Both the position numbers and the translations under genes were made by a program. 64,000 nt of DNA from Vespula vulgaris (taxonomy: Eukaryota > Arthropoda > Insecta > Hymenoptera > Vespidae), in NCBI RefSeq assembly GCF_905475345.1, contig NC_066606.1:2028501-2092500 (forward strand), read 5' to 3'. This document shows, piece by piece, positions 38,044-51,059 of the stretch. The first letter of the stretch is position 1. Every line of letters begins with the position of its first letter. Under the pieces are notes generated by a model. That model worked only from the letters and a program-made list of their open reading frames with translations, ran no database searches and was not told the DNA's origin.

Positions 38044-38094
38044 AGCTCGCGTGCGAGCTATATACCCACTCCTTCCATTAGTACCTCATCCTCA
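38044..38094 (+). promoter_or_regulatory. Palindrome plus TATA promoter-like site
   Basis: AGCTCGCGTGCGAGCT (38044-38059) is a perfect 16-bp palindrome (7-bp arms around the GT centre dinucleotide) that runs directly into TATATAC (38059-38065). An initiator-like CCTCAGGG with the A at 38094 lies 35 bases from the TATA box. Upstream CACGTG (E-box, about 38022-38027) adds to the promoter-like character. Confidence 0.4.
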
Positions 38095-39734
38095 GGGATG
38101 CTCTTAAAAAGGGGGACAAGTAGGATTGAATTTACTCGCGAGTCGTGAAAGTCTGAATAAGAAAAGAAAAAAAAAAAAGAAGAAAGAAAAATATCCATAA
38201 AAATCTTCCCAGTTAACGAAGAGAAAGACTATAACTTATATTCTTAAATAAGAATAAAAAAGAGAGAGAAAACTGTAAGAAATAAATAGGAAACAAAGAA
38301 GATAGAAAATCGTTCGACGATTAGAATTTTGGTGATTCGTTTGTTTAGATCTCGTGTTTAGAATTTACTATTATATATATTTTATATATATATATATATA
38401 CAAATATAATATACATAATATATTTTTATATATATCTGTATAATATATATATATATGAAATAATTTTATATATTTATATTTCATATAAACACATATAAAA
38501 AATATATATATAATAAATAGAGAAAACACGAGAATGAAAATTACTAGTAGTACTAGTAGTAGTGTAATAATAGTAATAGTAGTAGTAGAATAGTAGTAGT
38601 GTAGTAATATAGTATCGACGATTTGGATTCGTCCTCGTTACCTTTTCAAATCATGGTGAGGATAAACCACCATTTCTTAAACAGAGCTTAAATATGCAGA
38701 ACTTTCCTTGAGCACGCGTGTGCAAGTTAGAAGGGCAGAGAATTAGTAACACGAGGGGAAGATCACCAAAGAAAAAGAGAGAGAGAGAATGAAAGAGAGA
38801 GAAAAAGAGAGAGAGAGGAGAGAGAGATAGTAAGAGAGACGCGTCGAGGGCGTCTGCTTTAGTCGATGGAAGCCAAGTTCGTTCAACTTAGGATCACGAG
38901 AGAGAAAAGCAAGACATACAACATATATATATATACATATATATACATATATACATAGATGTATGCATAGATACATACATATATATGAATACATAATGTA
39001 CTATATACGAGAGAAAAATTTTTTCGTCGAATTTTATATTCGTTTCGAATTTAATTGACACGATTCAGTGTCAATTAAATTTATCGAAATTAACTCGTAA
39101 TCATTTTTTTGGAATGATTTGTCAAGTTTTTGTGTATGTATTTGTATATATATATTTTTTTTTTTAATTTATAAATAGATATCGAAAACTCGCTCGAGAG
39201 ATTAATTATCAGATTCTACTTTCATTTATTTGTTTATTTATTTATGACTCTTTTTTATTTGTTAAATGTCCTTTCAAACACTACGTCAGATTTTTAATAA
39301 TAATAATACAAAATTTACAACTTTCTCCATTTATTGATTTACAAGATAGTCCTGTCGAGTACATTGGAATTATGAATCAAAGTGATGAACGACGATTTAA
39401 AAAAGAAACAATAAGATAATGAAAATAATTATATTTGTAATTCTTTTCTCCTTTTGTTTTGGTTAATTATCAATTTTAATTATAATCTTTTTTGATATAT
39501 CAATAAACTTGTTCTAAATATCCGTTGTACGTAATCAATATATCTATAAATAATTATCGCGGTTCACGAAATATTAAATTACTATAATTTGGACATAAAC
39601 GAAGTTGAAAAATTGTATTATTTTAATTCTCGAGCGTAATACCTCGAACAGCTGATCGTCTGACGATCAGCTGTATACAGTTGTTATAATTTTATAAATA
39701 GATGTATAAGCTCGTGTGATTCTAGACGTCTGAT

Positions 39735-40266
39735 ATATAGGGTGTCGCATTTATAAAAAGAATGTCATTAAATATCTTCGAACAACAAATAACTTTCAAT
39801 TAAAAATTATTAAGTTTCAAGAGATGAATGTAATATATATCAAGGTTATTTCACAAAGGTCGTATCGAGATACGAAAGTCATAACAATTGTTTTTAAATG
39901 ACAATCGATATTTTAAGTTTAACAAAAATTGTGAAGAATATCGATAGGAATCCAACGAATACTCACAGTATATTTTATAATCGATATTTCATCGAGTTAT
40001 GGGGAATTGAAATTTAACAAATCAATAATGTTCTTTGTGTTGATTGCGTATGATCAAAAATGAATAAATAAATAAACGAACGAGAAAAATAATTGATTAA
40101 TGGATTCATTGATGATTAAAAAAAGTGTCTTCTATCAAACGGCTATAATATATATTAAATTTTGATCTTGAAACATAGTAATTTTTATTTGAAACGTGTT
40201 TTTTATAAAATCGATAGGATCGCAAATATTTCACTATGTCGTTTAAAGTGAGACACCCTGTATATG
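39735..40266. mobile_element. MITE-like non-autonomous DNA element, about 530 bp
   Basis: The left end reads TATATAGGGTGTCGCATTTA. The reverse complement of the right end reads TATACAGGGTGTCTCACTTT. These are imperfect terminal inverted repeats with GGGTGTC cores, flanked by TA as in Tc1/mariner-type insertions. The interior is AT-rich, with no open frame of transposase size. A diverged partial copy of its right end occurs at 374-436. Confidence 0.6.
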
Positions 40267-41949
40267 TACACGTACATATTTACGTACATAGATAGATATA
40301 GACGAGTTGTTGACTACGTTTATAACGCAGCTCGTTGCTATAAATGATACGTGAGAATTCATTGACAGGATCAAGAGAATAAAACGGATGTTAAAACATA
40401 TTTTGTCGTTCCTGTCCCACGTTACTTTTCAACATTCTACGGTCCTGAACGATCGTGCGAAGCTTTTACGTTTATTCGTTTCATTTCATTTCCCATAAGA
40501 AAAATAACACATACATATATGTGTGTATATAATACTTTTATATATATATAATTAATATATATAATATATATGTATATGTGTGTGTATATATATATATATT
40601 TATATATTCATAATTTTCGATAATATTGATTATCAAATGGATAAACTAATTCTTATAATAGATAAACATATAGATAAACTTCTTTTACTTATTACAAACT
40701 TATTAACGATTTGTTAATTTTTATTTGACCATAAACAAAAAGATCATCAAGCTTTCTTTTCGACGTAAAGAAGGAAAACGAAGAAAAAGAAAAAAGAAAA
40801 ATCAGAGAAAAGAAAAAACGGGAAGAAAATGAAGAAGAAAAAATTCAAAGTCTCGTTTCTACTGTGAAAAAGAGAAAGAAAGTAAGGAGATCTTTCGAGA
40901 GACGGATGTGTGGGTCTAAGAATAGGAAAATTCCTTTTTCCTTTCTGTTCTTACGTTGAAAGCAATTTAAAGAGATTCGACGAGTTGACTAGCCTGTCTC
41001 TTTCTTTTGCTTTTGTCATATTTTTTCTTTCTTCTTTTTTTCTTTTCGATTATAATACCTGAACCTTCGATTAAGTTAATAAATAAGATTACGGTGTTCA
41101 TATGAATTTAAACGTGAGTATAAATTAAATTTTTTAAAGGTGATTTGAAGAAAAAAAAAAAACAAAAAAGAAAAGAAGAAAATAATTATTCATTAATACG
41201 AACGTATTATTAATTATTACTTATTATTTCTTTCTGATTATCGAGATATTCGATTTCGTATACGTATGCGATCGAATTTTTGATTTAAGACTAATTTGAA
41301 AGAAGAAAAGAAATGAAAGAAAGAAAAGAAAAAAAGAAGATAATATTTTTTTTGTTTTTTTTTTGTAATCATCGTTCATTCCCTATAATGAAGAGATTAG
41401 AATTCAATATAACTTTGATTGAATCATTTACGATCGAAGTAGAATTTAATTTCGGATAAGTTCAAGCTTAAATGTAATTTTATAAATGCCTTTGAAATAT
41501 AATTCCCCTTTCTTTCTGAAGTTCGACGTGCATTCGATCTCAGGATGCACGGTGTAAAATCAAAGAGTTTAAAAATATAACATGGGCTTTTGAAAATCTT
41601 GGAAAAGAAAAATAGGACAAAGAAAGCACAACCCCTTTCCTTTCATTCTTTTTCCTTTTTTTTTGTGTGTGTGTTCCAAGTATAAAGTCGAGAGCAGACC
41701 CCCTGCGAACCAAAACGTTTCTCGACTAGCACGTGTATCTGCTGCCCGATTTTATCTAATTATAGCCAGACGATCCCTAAATTCTAATGGACCCCAGTTA
41801 CCAAGTAAAAAGTTATTTACATTCCTTTTGTTTCTACATTTTTTTTTTTATAAAAGACAGATAAAAAATAATTAACAAAAAATTTTGTATACGTCTAACT
41901 TTTTTTTTTGAAATCGTACGAATTTTTAAATCCTCTTTTAAATTCGACT

Positions 41950-41980
41950 GAATTATACAGGGTGTCCACAAACGATTATA
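41950..41980 (+). repeat. Solo TIR-like sequence
   Basis: TATACAGGGTGTCCACAAAC matches the terminal motif of the element at 39735-40266 (TATACAGGGTGTC), but no partner end was found within 1 kb. It may be a fragment or a different family with the same terminus. Confidence 0.3.
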
Positions 41981-42727
41981 ACCTCATCACTGTATCTATC
42001 ATAACAATATAAATTGATTTCAATGAAATCTAATTATTGATCATACTACATTAATATTATATAATTAATAATATAATATAAATTCAATCTAAATCCACTG
42101 ATAATTCATTATTATGAGGAAGCAGAAGTTTTGAAAAATTTTAACGAAAAAATTCCGAACTCCACTCTCGGAAGAAAGAAAGAGAGTATAGAAAAAAAAG
42201 AAGAAATAATAATTAAAAAAAAAAAAAGGGAAAAGAAGAAAAGAAAGTGAAGAACAAAAGAAATGAAAAAAGAAATAAAAAAAAAAAAGATTGCGTCGAT
42301 TTCATCGAAAAAATATTATAGAAGCCATTATAATTTTTTTTATAGTAACAATATTTCCATAAATCGTCTATTGTATATATTATCGATCAGTTGAGATTCG
42401 ATCGTTCATCGTTTTTTGTTCTCTTCTTTCTTTTCTTTGCTCCTTTTTCATTTTCCTTTAATCTTTCAATTATTCTCGCGCAAATCTTCGACGAACGACG
42501 ACATCTATCTATCCGTATGTTCATGACGGCGTCGGCAACCGTTTGGTGTGTTGCTGTTACCACCAAAATAGATTTGGTATCCCGAAGACTGAAGGAAATC
42601 CGTAAACGTAAACTCGCAAAGAAAACCGCAGCTGCGCCATCTTGAAACTTTTCCCCGCGAAAATAAATCGCTTTCGTTTGTTTCGAATGGCGCCAATACG
42701 TTTTCAAAGAAAAACGAAAAAGAGAAA

Positions 42728-42758
<31 letters not shown>

Positions 42759-42956
42759 GAAAATAATAAGAAGAAAAACGAAAAAAAATAATAAGGAAGA
42801 AGAAAAACGAAAAACGAAGAAGATAAAAAAAAATATTATAAATTATTTAAATTAGGTCGGATTAGATTAGATATAGAAATTAAGATGGATTGGATAATTA
42901 ATTTGTTTCTTTTTTTTATATCTCTTTCTCTCTCTCTTTCTCTTTTTATCTATCTA

Positions 42957-42958
<2 letters not shown>

Positions 42959-43015
<57 letters not shown>
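42959..43015 (+). repeat. (TA)n microsatellite
   Basis: TA run after CTATCTATCTA. Confidence 0.95.
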
Positions 43016-43017
<2 letters not shown>

Positions 43018-44568
43018 TGTTATTAACTAATAATATTTATGATATTTATGGTTTGCAATTTTTCAATTGTATTAATTGTCATATTTGTTAATTAACAATA
43101 TTTATTATTTTTATGCTTTTCAATCGTTTAATCGTATTGATAACACTTGTTAATGAATGAATGAATGAATGAATTTATTTATTTATTTGTTTTGCAACGA
43201 AAATACAAAGCGAAACGATTCGATGGAAATAATTCGGATTAATTAAATAAATAGCCGTTTAGAAGAGAACGGGATGGACGCACGTGTCTAACGACACAAC
43301 AAAGATACGATCGAAATAATCTACGACTAAACACTATGATACGTTTGATTGTATGAAAGGGGATACGACAGACGGATAAACAAACACTGACGACGAATCC
43401 TAGACGATATGGTGTTCTACGAGAAAAGAAAAGAAAAGAAAAAAATGAAAAGAAAAGAAAGAAAAAGAGAGAAAAAAAAACGAAGCACTCGAATTAAACA
43501 AATGTTCTTTTTTTTTTTTTAATACGATCGATTTCATACGATCTAATATGATATCGATATAATTATATAGTCGATAAACGACAACGATAATTTCTTTTAC
43601 ACCGTATCATAACCTTTCTTTTCTCTTCATTGTTTTTTTTTTCTTTTTTTTTCCTTTCAAAAATTTCTTTTCACGACGTTTCTTCATACCATCGCGATTT
43701 AATTTCATAAATAAAGTTTACTTACTTGTACTTACTAGAACTACAGTTGGTTAGATGTATTTGCAAGTGTTTGATGTCAACTTTGAACTTCGACACAATC
43801 CAAGAGAAAAGTATAATCCAACGTCCTTGAAAACGAACAAACGACTTATGAACTTTCGTTCGAATTTATTGTTGAATTATGACGTACGAATTCTTGAAAG
43901 AACTTTATTACTTCACCACTTTATGAAATTCGATCGTATCGCGGACAAAATCTAGCCACGCTGACCATTTTGTAACAAATTCTATCGCGAAATTCTATCT
44001 TCTTTGCAGTTTGAATTTTTGCTTTAACGAAACTGACCACGAGAGACCGTTTTTCTTTTTTTTTTTTACGACAGAGCACTCTACCGACAACTTTTGGAAT
44101 TAAAAACGTATAAAAAGAAAAAGAAAAGGAAGAGGAGCTGTTTTCACTTCGTTCTTTCTTTCTTTTTCTTTTTTCTTTTTTTTCTTTTTTTTCGTCGATC
44201 TTGTCGAATTATAACATTGCAAGAAAAAAGATACCATTCAATTCCGATCGTTAAGAATATTTCGTACAAAAATTAGCAACGAGTGCTATGTTTGGCACGC
44301 TGATTCATTCGAACGGTGCGTAGACGTCGCGTGGGAACTTTGAATTTTCCTTTTTCGAAAGATACGTTTTTGTTTCTCGCGTGGTGTCCTCACAAAGTCA
44401 AGAATTCAAATAATTTTCAAACGTTCTCTCTAACTGTGAGTATTAATGTAATCTCTAAACCGAGTATATAATCGGATTCTCGTGAAATTATTTCTATATA
44501 TAAAACAAATAGTATATTTCTTTTATAGGTTAGTACAAAAATTACTATTCAATAATTTTCATAAAAAA

Positions 44569-44599
<31 letters not shown>

Positions 44600-44775
44600 A
44601 TAGATTTATCCATTACCAGTTAAGATATTGAATTTTAGGAAGATTATTTGCTAGCAAATAAATATATATTAATAATAAAGAAATCTTTAATTTATAATAT
44701 ATTAATATCAATCTCAATAATTATTGTAACAATCAAATTACATTACTACTTCTTTGTATTTTAGATTTAACGTGA

Positions 44776-44847
44776 ATGCATCGAGAAAAAAAGAAAGAAA
44801 AAGACAGAAAGAGAGAAGAATCGTTCGAGCGAATTATTGAAGAATGA
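44776..44847 (+). other. Upstream ORF overlapping the start codon at 44844
   Basis: A 23-codon reading frame begins with ATG at 44776, inside the same exon, and ends with TGA at 44845-44847, so stop and main start share ATGA. It encodes a Lys/Arg/Glu-rich peptide. The arrangement could reduce translation or allow termination-reinitiation; no conservation data are available. Confidence 0.4.
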
Positions 44848-44940
44848 GGTCGAGAGATTCTGTCGTTTATACTCCAGTTTCGATTGGTCCGGACACCGAC
44901 GACGAAGAAACATTGGTTAACGCGGAAGTCTACAGTAATG
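44844..44940 (+). CDS. Start-codon exon of an unidentified gene (partial)
   Basis: An internal exon begins at 44765 after a good acceptor (TTCTTTGTATTTTAG), has its ATG at 44844 and ends at 44940 before a consensus donor GTAAGT. It encodes 32 residues and one base (phase 1): MRSRDSVVYTPVSIGPDTDD, then an acidic segment and NAEVYSN. The codon mix and lack of homopolymer bias contrast with the surroundings. No signal peptide or domain is visible; acidic, phosphorylatable N-termini like this are common in cytoplasmic ends of membrane or signalling proteins, so no function is assigned. The next coding exon is not in sight and probably lies beyond the window. The phase equals that of the exon at 57425-57488. 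Confidence 0.62.
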
Positions 44941-45267
44941 GTAAGTTTGGAAAAAAGAAAACGAAGAAAAAAAAAGAAAAAGAAATTCGTTGGACAATGA
45001 AATAAAATTCGTTTCAACATAAACGACAGATAATTAATTAATTAAATAAGAGAAATCACTTATCTTTATTAATACAAAAAATTTGTATTTCTTTTTCTTC
45101 TTTTCTCTTTTTTTATGATTACGCATTATTGAAACTTATCTTCGGACGATATTATCGACACGCGTATACTCTGTCGATAATATCGACGATAATATCGGTA
45201 AAAAAGAAACACGCGTAGCGTTATCATATAAACCCGTGTAGATTCTCCAGACACGATCTACTTTAAA

Positions 45268-45325
45268 ATGGCGCTGTTGGCACGGTTGAGGTTAGTGGCC
45301 TCAACGTTCGAGCAACGATTGACGT
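45268..45325 (+). other. Weak candidate start exon
   Basis: TTAAAATGGCG gives an ATG at 45268 in good context. The frame starts MALLARLRLVAS and reaches possible donors GTTAGT (45291) or GTAAGA (45325), both in phase 2. No homolog is recognised and the phase differs from the neighbouring start exons, so it may simply be a GC-richer regulatory patch with an AAAATGGCGC motif. Confidence 0.2.
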
Positions 45326-45363
45326 AAGAAAGGAAATCGCGAGATAAGAGGAACGGAATAAAG

Positions 45364-45413
45364 AAACGAAACGAAACGAGACGAGACGAGACGAAACGAA
45401 ACGAAACGAAAGA
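45364..45413 (+). repeat. (GAAAC)n pentanucleotide repeat
   Basis: About ten GAAAC/GAGAC units in a row. Confidence 0.85.
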
Positions 45414-46084
45414 AATCGATTTATCCTTATCCAATCCTATTTATAACATGATCGTTTTACGCGTGATCTCGTAGTTCGATTTATTCATTAAAAGGAAGTA
45501 ATAATCGTTAAACACGTGATGTTTAACAATTAATAATCGAATCTAAATACTAAATGAAGATAAAAAATATATATAGAGAGATTTTACGTTCGTCTGAATG
45601 TTATTTCACTTTAATGAATCAACGAGAAATTCAATTAGACGTACTCCACTTTACTTTCGATTGAAAACCGTCATAAAGAAAAAAGACCAAGAAAAAATAA
45701 ATAGTTCAAACGAGTTACTGACCAAAGACAACTCTAGTCATAGATCGAAAACCGAATGAAAAATTTAAATGACGAGAAAAAGAAAACGTTATATCGTGAG
45801 TCAGACTACTCCTACACGACTTCCGAATTCAAACTTTATTCTTCGAATACGAAAGTATCGAACGAAACTACGACCATGTGGGTGTGATAAAAGAGACAGG
45901 AAACATAGATACATAGATTCGTGTATACATACGTACGTATGTAGACGTATAGGTATGTAGGTGCAATGTCAGATAATTCCGAGCGTCAGGCTCCGTTTTA
46001 GGAAATGCCGTGTCTCCTATCCCACGAAAACGCAATCTAATCGCTAATCGTCTTCTTCGAACTATTCGTCATAACTTTGTCTCT

Positions 46085-46089
<5 letters not shown>

Positions 46090-46131
<42 letters not shown>
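46090..46131 (+). repeat. (CT)n microsatellite
   Basis: CT run within a pyrimidine-rich segment. Confidence 0.9.
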
Positions 46132-46133
<2 letters not shown>

Positions 46134-46890
46134 TCTCTTTCTTTCTTTATTTATCTTTGTGTCTTTGCAAAAAGAAAAGAAAAGAAAAAAAAAGGAAATC
46201 GAAGAAACAATGGGAAATTTTTTTTATTGATCGGGTCAATCGATTTATCGATATCAGCTTGAAGGCTTAGAAATTGAGAGCTATACTTATATACCTATAT
46301 ATACTTTTATATATATGTATATATGTATATGTGTATGTATGTATATACACACATTATCATTATTATTAATATATATATATATTAATATGTATATATATTA
46401 CTATTATTATTATTATACATACATATAATTATTATTATTACTATATATGTATGTATGTATGTATGTATATATATGTATATGTATATGTGTATATATATAT
46501 ATATTTAGTAAAAGGCCGTTAGTGTACTTTCACGAGAGTTGAATTTATCTCGTCACGTTCAATTAGAAAGCAGCGGAAGTTTCTTGACGTTGTGGGAACT
46601 ATCATCTAATATCCACGCCATTGGCAAATCTTTATGTATTTGTATTTCATCTTGACGACTTTGCCATCGTCGTCCTCGTCGTTTTCGTTTGCGTCGTCGT
46701 CGTCTTCGTTGTCGTCTTCGATAAACGATAACGAATGTTACGAGAAAACGAACGAACTCTTTTCATTCGTTCATAAACCCGTAACATCCGAGGTATTCGA
46801 TAAGTTTTATCAATCTTGGCGCCGTCTGGTCATTGTATTAATTTCTCAATCGTTTTGTTTATATAGTACGATCTAAACACACATACATAC

Positions 46891-46931
<41 letters not shown>

Positions 46932-47999
46932 TATTATAAATTAAGGATCGATTGTATATCTCCTTTGTTAGAAGTAATAAAAAAAGAATATACATTTACT
47001 TTTTATGTATAGACTTTTATAGATCTATTACTTTTTATAGATTTGTTAGAATATATATACATATTTTTTATTTTTTATTTGTATTAAACAAACGAGTTAT
47101 TCAACTTAATTTCTAATCAAAACTACTCGTTCGATCGAAAATTTAAAAAACAAAAAATAGATTATTTATGACAGATCTGTTAAAAATTACGAGATTAAAT
47201 CGTAACAATATAAATAATAATAATAATAACAATAATAATAATTCAAGATATTGCATCGATAAAAAAGATTAATATTAAAACACTCAAGTTGATCAATTTT
47301 GTTTTTCTCCGTGCATCCTATCGAAAAACGATTCATACTACACACGTACCTACATATGTACATACGTACGATTAGAGAAGAAAATAAAAATAAGGATTAG
47401 CTGTTAAGATATAATTTCAAAAGAAAGGATCACGAAGTTTGTGTCCTCGGTCATGCAGATCATCAGACTTTCGTTCCTATTCCAGGCACGCACAGTCACG
47501 TACTTACACACATAAACCTGCACTTTATACACCTCTCTCTATCTCTTTCTTTCTGTGTATACATAGTTCAGGTAGGTATATAAAACACGGACAGGCTCTC
47601 TCGTTTGTTCTCTTCCTTCTTCGTCACTCGTTTACTGCTCTAACGTCGGCATATCTTTTCAGCGACCTCGTAAGATCCACAATCTCTGGCACGTATGTAA
47701 GATCCTTCGAAAAGGGACGAAAACGAAACAACAGAGATAGATAGATAGATAGATATAGAGAGAGCGAGAGAGAGAGAGAAAATAAACAAATAAAAAAAAG
47801 AAGAAGAAAGAAAGAACCACCACTTATAAAATTCAAAAAAATTTGCTGTCGTAAATAAGAAGTGTTTATTTACACGTAAAATGTTTTCTCTCTCTCTCTC
47901 TCATTCTATCTTTTTTTTTTCTTTCTCGTGAACCAACGTGTACTTACGTTCGTAAATAATATCGTTACATACGTAAGTTACATACGATATTTACGATAT

Positions 48000-49012
48000 C
48001 GTATACCTACGTAAGTACTTAGTTACTTACTTACTTACGTTCGTCCACTTTGCAAAACGTTTCAAATTATTCTACTTTCTTCTTCTTCTTCTTACGTGCT
48101 AATATACGAAAAGATTTCGATTTGTAACATCGATTGTTCTAACGATGTTACGTTTCAAACGTTTAGTAGTTATCGCATTGTTATTAGATTAGTCAATCCT
48201 TTAAGATACGCTAATCGGATCGGATCGGATCAGATCGGATCTGAAATTTCATCTCTCCTTCCAACCACCCACGAATACTGCTGCTATTAAAAATTGTTCG
48301 GATATATTCATACGGTAGCAATAACGATGAATCATTATAGTATGATATCATTATAGTATCGATTAAAGAAATAAATGAGACACGGTTCGATCAAAAAAGA
48401 AAAAAAAGGAGAAAACATTGAAAGATTAACTCGTCCCATGAATCGAGCGTAAACGTAAATAATACTTACGTGCATACGTGTACATCGATTTTTAAAAGTT
48501 TTTCCATCTTGAACGTTGTGTCCCGACACCCGGTATACGAATATATCCAAAAGAGATGGTAATCTTTTGGTAGAATGTCGGTCGGCGTTCGCTTACACGC
48601 TAGCAAGTCCGGACCCTATCGTAACGATCTACCAAGCTTTTTCTTTCGTGAGAATCCGACAATAAGTATAGACGTAAGTAAGTACATAAGTAACTACTAC
48701 TTATGTACCTGAGTTAAACTCACTTTCTTACGTATTTATTTACATACAGAGTTACGTATTTTATTATTTTTTATTTATATTACATTACGTATTGTATCAA
48801 AAAAGAAAAAAAAAATATATATATATATAAATCAACATAAAATTGTAAAATTGCAAAGTATATTGGTCTAACGTTAACGCAATGATATTAATAATCGTAC
48901 GAAGAAAATAATAATCTACAATAATAGTCTATAATAAGAAAGCACTACTTACCTAAATAAGTACGTACTTATATACTTACTTACTTACTTATTTACTTAC
49001 TTACGCATTAAA
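48000..49012 (+). repeat. Dispersed TTAC/GTAA tetranucleotide clusters
   Basis: ACTTACTTACTTACG-like clusters occur at about 48016-48038, 48670-48700 (as GTAAGTAAGTA) and 48950-49006. Each is flanked by CGTA-rich sequence, suggesting repeated expansion of one motif. Confidence 0.6.
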
Positions 49013-49288
49013 AAGGTATTAAAAGCGGTAGTCATACGACGCCATATTGGTTACAACGTTTTGCGGAAATACTCCAAGAGAAACATAAGGACATTATATA
49101 TTCACTCGCAGTCTTTTATATCGAAGTGATATCACACGTGTGACACGCGTAACACGGATAATAATAATCGGGCCAACGATATACCGTTAATAGCGCGATA
49201 ATTAACCGTCGTTTTAAACGATTTATAATTCGATACGGTAAAATTACTTCAATTAAATTCTCTCTTTCTCTTTTTTTCTTTCTTTTTT

Positions 49289-49290
<2 letters not shown>

Positions 49291-49330
<40 letters not shown>

Positions 49331-49335
49331 CCATT
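49291..49335 (+). repeat. (ATCT)n microsatellite
   Basis: ATCT units followed by TA-rich sequence. Confidence 0.9.
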
Positions 49336-49351
49336 TCTATCTATCTATATC

Positions 49352-49392
<41 letters not shown>

Positions 49393-49507
49393 TCTATATA
49401 TATATATATATACACACATCTCTCTTTCTTTCTCTCTCTTTCATTTTACGTATCGCCTTGAAACAAAACGATATGAAAGAGAGAAAGAAATAGATAGAAA
49501 GATAGAT

Positions 49508-49514
<7 letters not shown>

Positions 49515-49588
<74 letters not shown>
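49515..49588 (+). repeat. (GA)n microsatellite
   Basis: More than 35 GA units, bordered on the right by a GC-richer patch at 49590-49700. Confidence 0.95.
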
Positions 49589-49592
<4 letters not shown>

Positions 49593-50000
49593 TTGCATCA
49601 AACCGGCCCCGAGGCAACCGACTGCGCAACCTGCCACAGCATTTATACCAGGTGGAAACCTGGGTTCGTGTTACGCGCGCGCGTCACCTTCAAACAGATA
49701 AAAGTACGAGAGCGATACTTACGTTTTCTTATAGTCTCTCTCTTTCTCTCTTTCTCTTTCTCTTCCTTTTTCTTTTACTCACTGATCGATATTGTGAAAA
49801 GCAATAACACAGTTATATATGTATATATGTATGTATGTATGTATGAGTATACGTATATAAAGATGATGATGTATGTACGTATATACGTAATTATGTGTAC
49901 GTATGAATATATGCGTGTGTATGAATGTATGTATGTACGTAGCTACATACGTATATATGTATAGACGTAAAAATGTATGTTACATGTGTGTATATATGTA

Positions 50001-50034
<34 letters not shown>

Positions 50035-51059
50035 TATAAGTATGCACACATAGTTATACATATAACTGTATGTATGCATGCATGTATGTACGTTCGTATG
50101 TATAGACGGATGGATGAATATATGTATGAATAGATGTTTATATAATTTACATAGTACGTATACACATACATACACAAAGAAGGAAATGCACGCATTGCAA
50201 CTCCTGCTACTTGGGCCGTTCGATCGTACCTTTTTGTTCCTCGTTCCGCACTCGAGTTCACCCCCCATACAGTTCTCGTTTTCGTGACTCTTACAAAACT
50301 GACCGATCATGTTACGAGCGTATACGATCAATTCGTCAAGTGTGTATTTATATGTATCTACACACACGTACACATATGTGTACGTGTGTGTGTGTATATG
50401 TAGAGCGAGTGATATATCGAATAAATCGATATAGTCGATTAAGAGATACGTTATAATCGAAGATTGGTAGATACTTGTAAATAAAAAAAAAAAGATAGAA
50501 AAAACAAGAAAATTATTATAAAATATATGAAACGATATGTTGTATTAACTTCTTCTTATTTTTTATCTTGCTGAGATTCGTTGTTTTTTCCTTTCATTAC
50601 TCTATTAAGAAAAATTCGATTTACCTATCTATATAACTAATCGATCGTATTACGATCGATTCCTCAAATATTTATTATATATACCTCTATATACACATAC
50701 ATTATCGATATTTAATGAAACTAATTCAACGATTATTAAAAGAGATATCAGTTTTGTCAGATTAAAAATTGTTACGTATCGATAAAAAAAGAAGCGTCGA
50801 AATTCGTAACATAAACGTGATCGTATCACATATAATATTATATCGAGCAGGATCTTTTTTTTTCTTCTTCATTAAAATTAAAAGAATATTTATTATCTAT
50901 ACGTGATTGGTATTCGTCTAATAACGAAATTTAAAAAAAGAAAAAATCGACGAATTTAATATGGAGACCGAATGATTTTCGATTTTTATCTAAATGTCTT
51001 ATATTACTTAGTTAGTTAGAGTTGAGATAAATATTTATCTAGCACGTATCTGTGTATCT

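Larger units (their letters stand above)
33770..44760. other. Long non-coding stretch; probable 5' region of a large downstream gene
   Basis: No conserved protein-coding exon is visible. It contains microsatellites, a MITE-like element (39735-40266), GC-richer promoter-like patches (34590-34750, 35500-35530, 36990-37100, 38020-38110, 42490-42700, 44290-44420) and possible leader donors such as GTGAGA at 35521 and GTGAGG at 38656. Intron or promoter sequence of the gene that uses the exon at 44765-44940 is the simplest explanation. Confidence 0.45.

Noticed and set aside
42387..42707. 106-codon minus-strand and 84-codon plus-strand overlapping frames
   Set aside because: Both strands are open over the same GC-richer patch and neither resembles a known protein nor has splice support. 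Kept only as a possible regulatory patch.
46634..46876. 80-codon frame with a Ser-rich first half
   Set aside because: The first half is a GTC/TCG-type repeat. The second half is of normal complexity but has no splice signals or recognised homology, so it was not called.
48523..48545. ACACCCGGTATA resembling the MITE terminus
   Set aside because: One mismatch in a short core and no matching neighbouring sequence or partner terminus.
49891..50373. 160-codon minus-strand frame rich in Tyr, Ile, Cys, His and Val
   Set aside because: Produced by TATG/GTAT repeats, which are stop-free in one frame; no other coding evidence.
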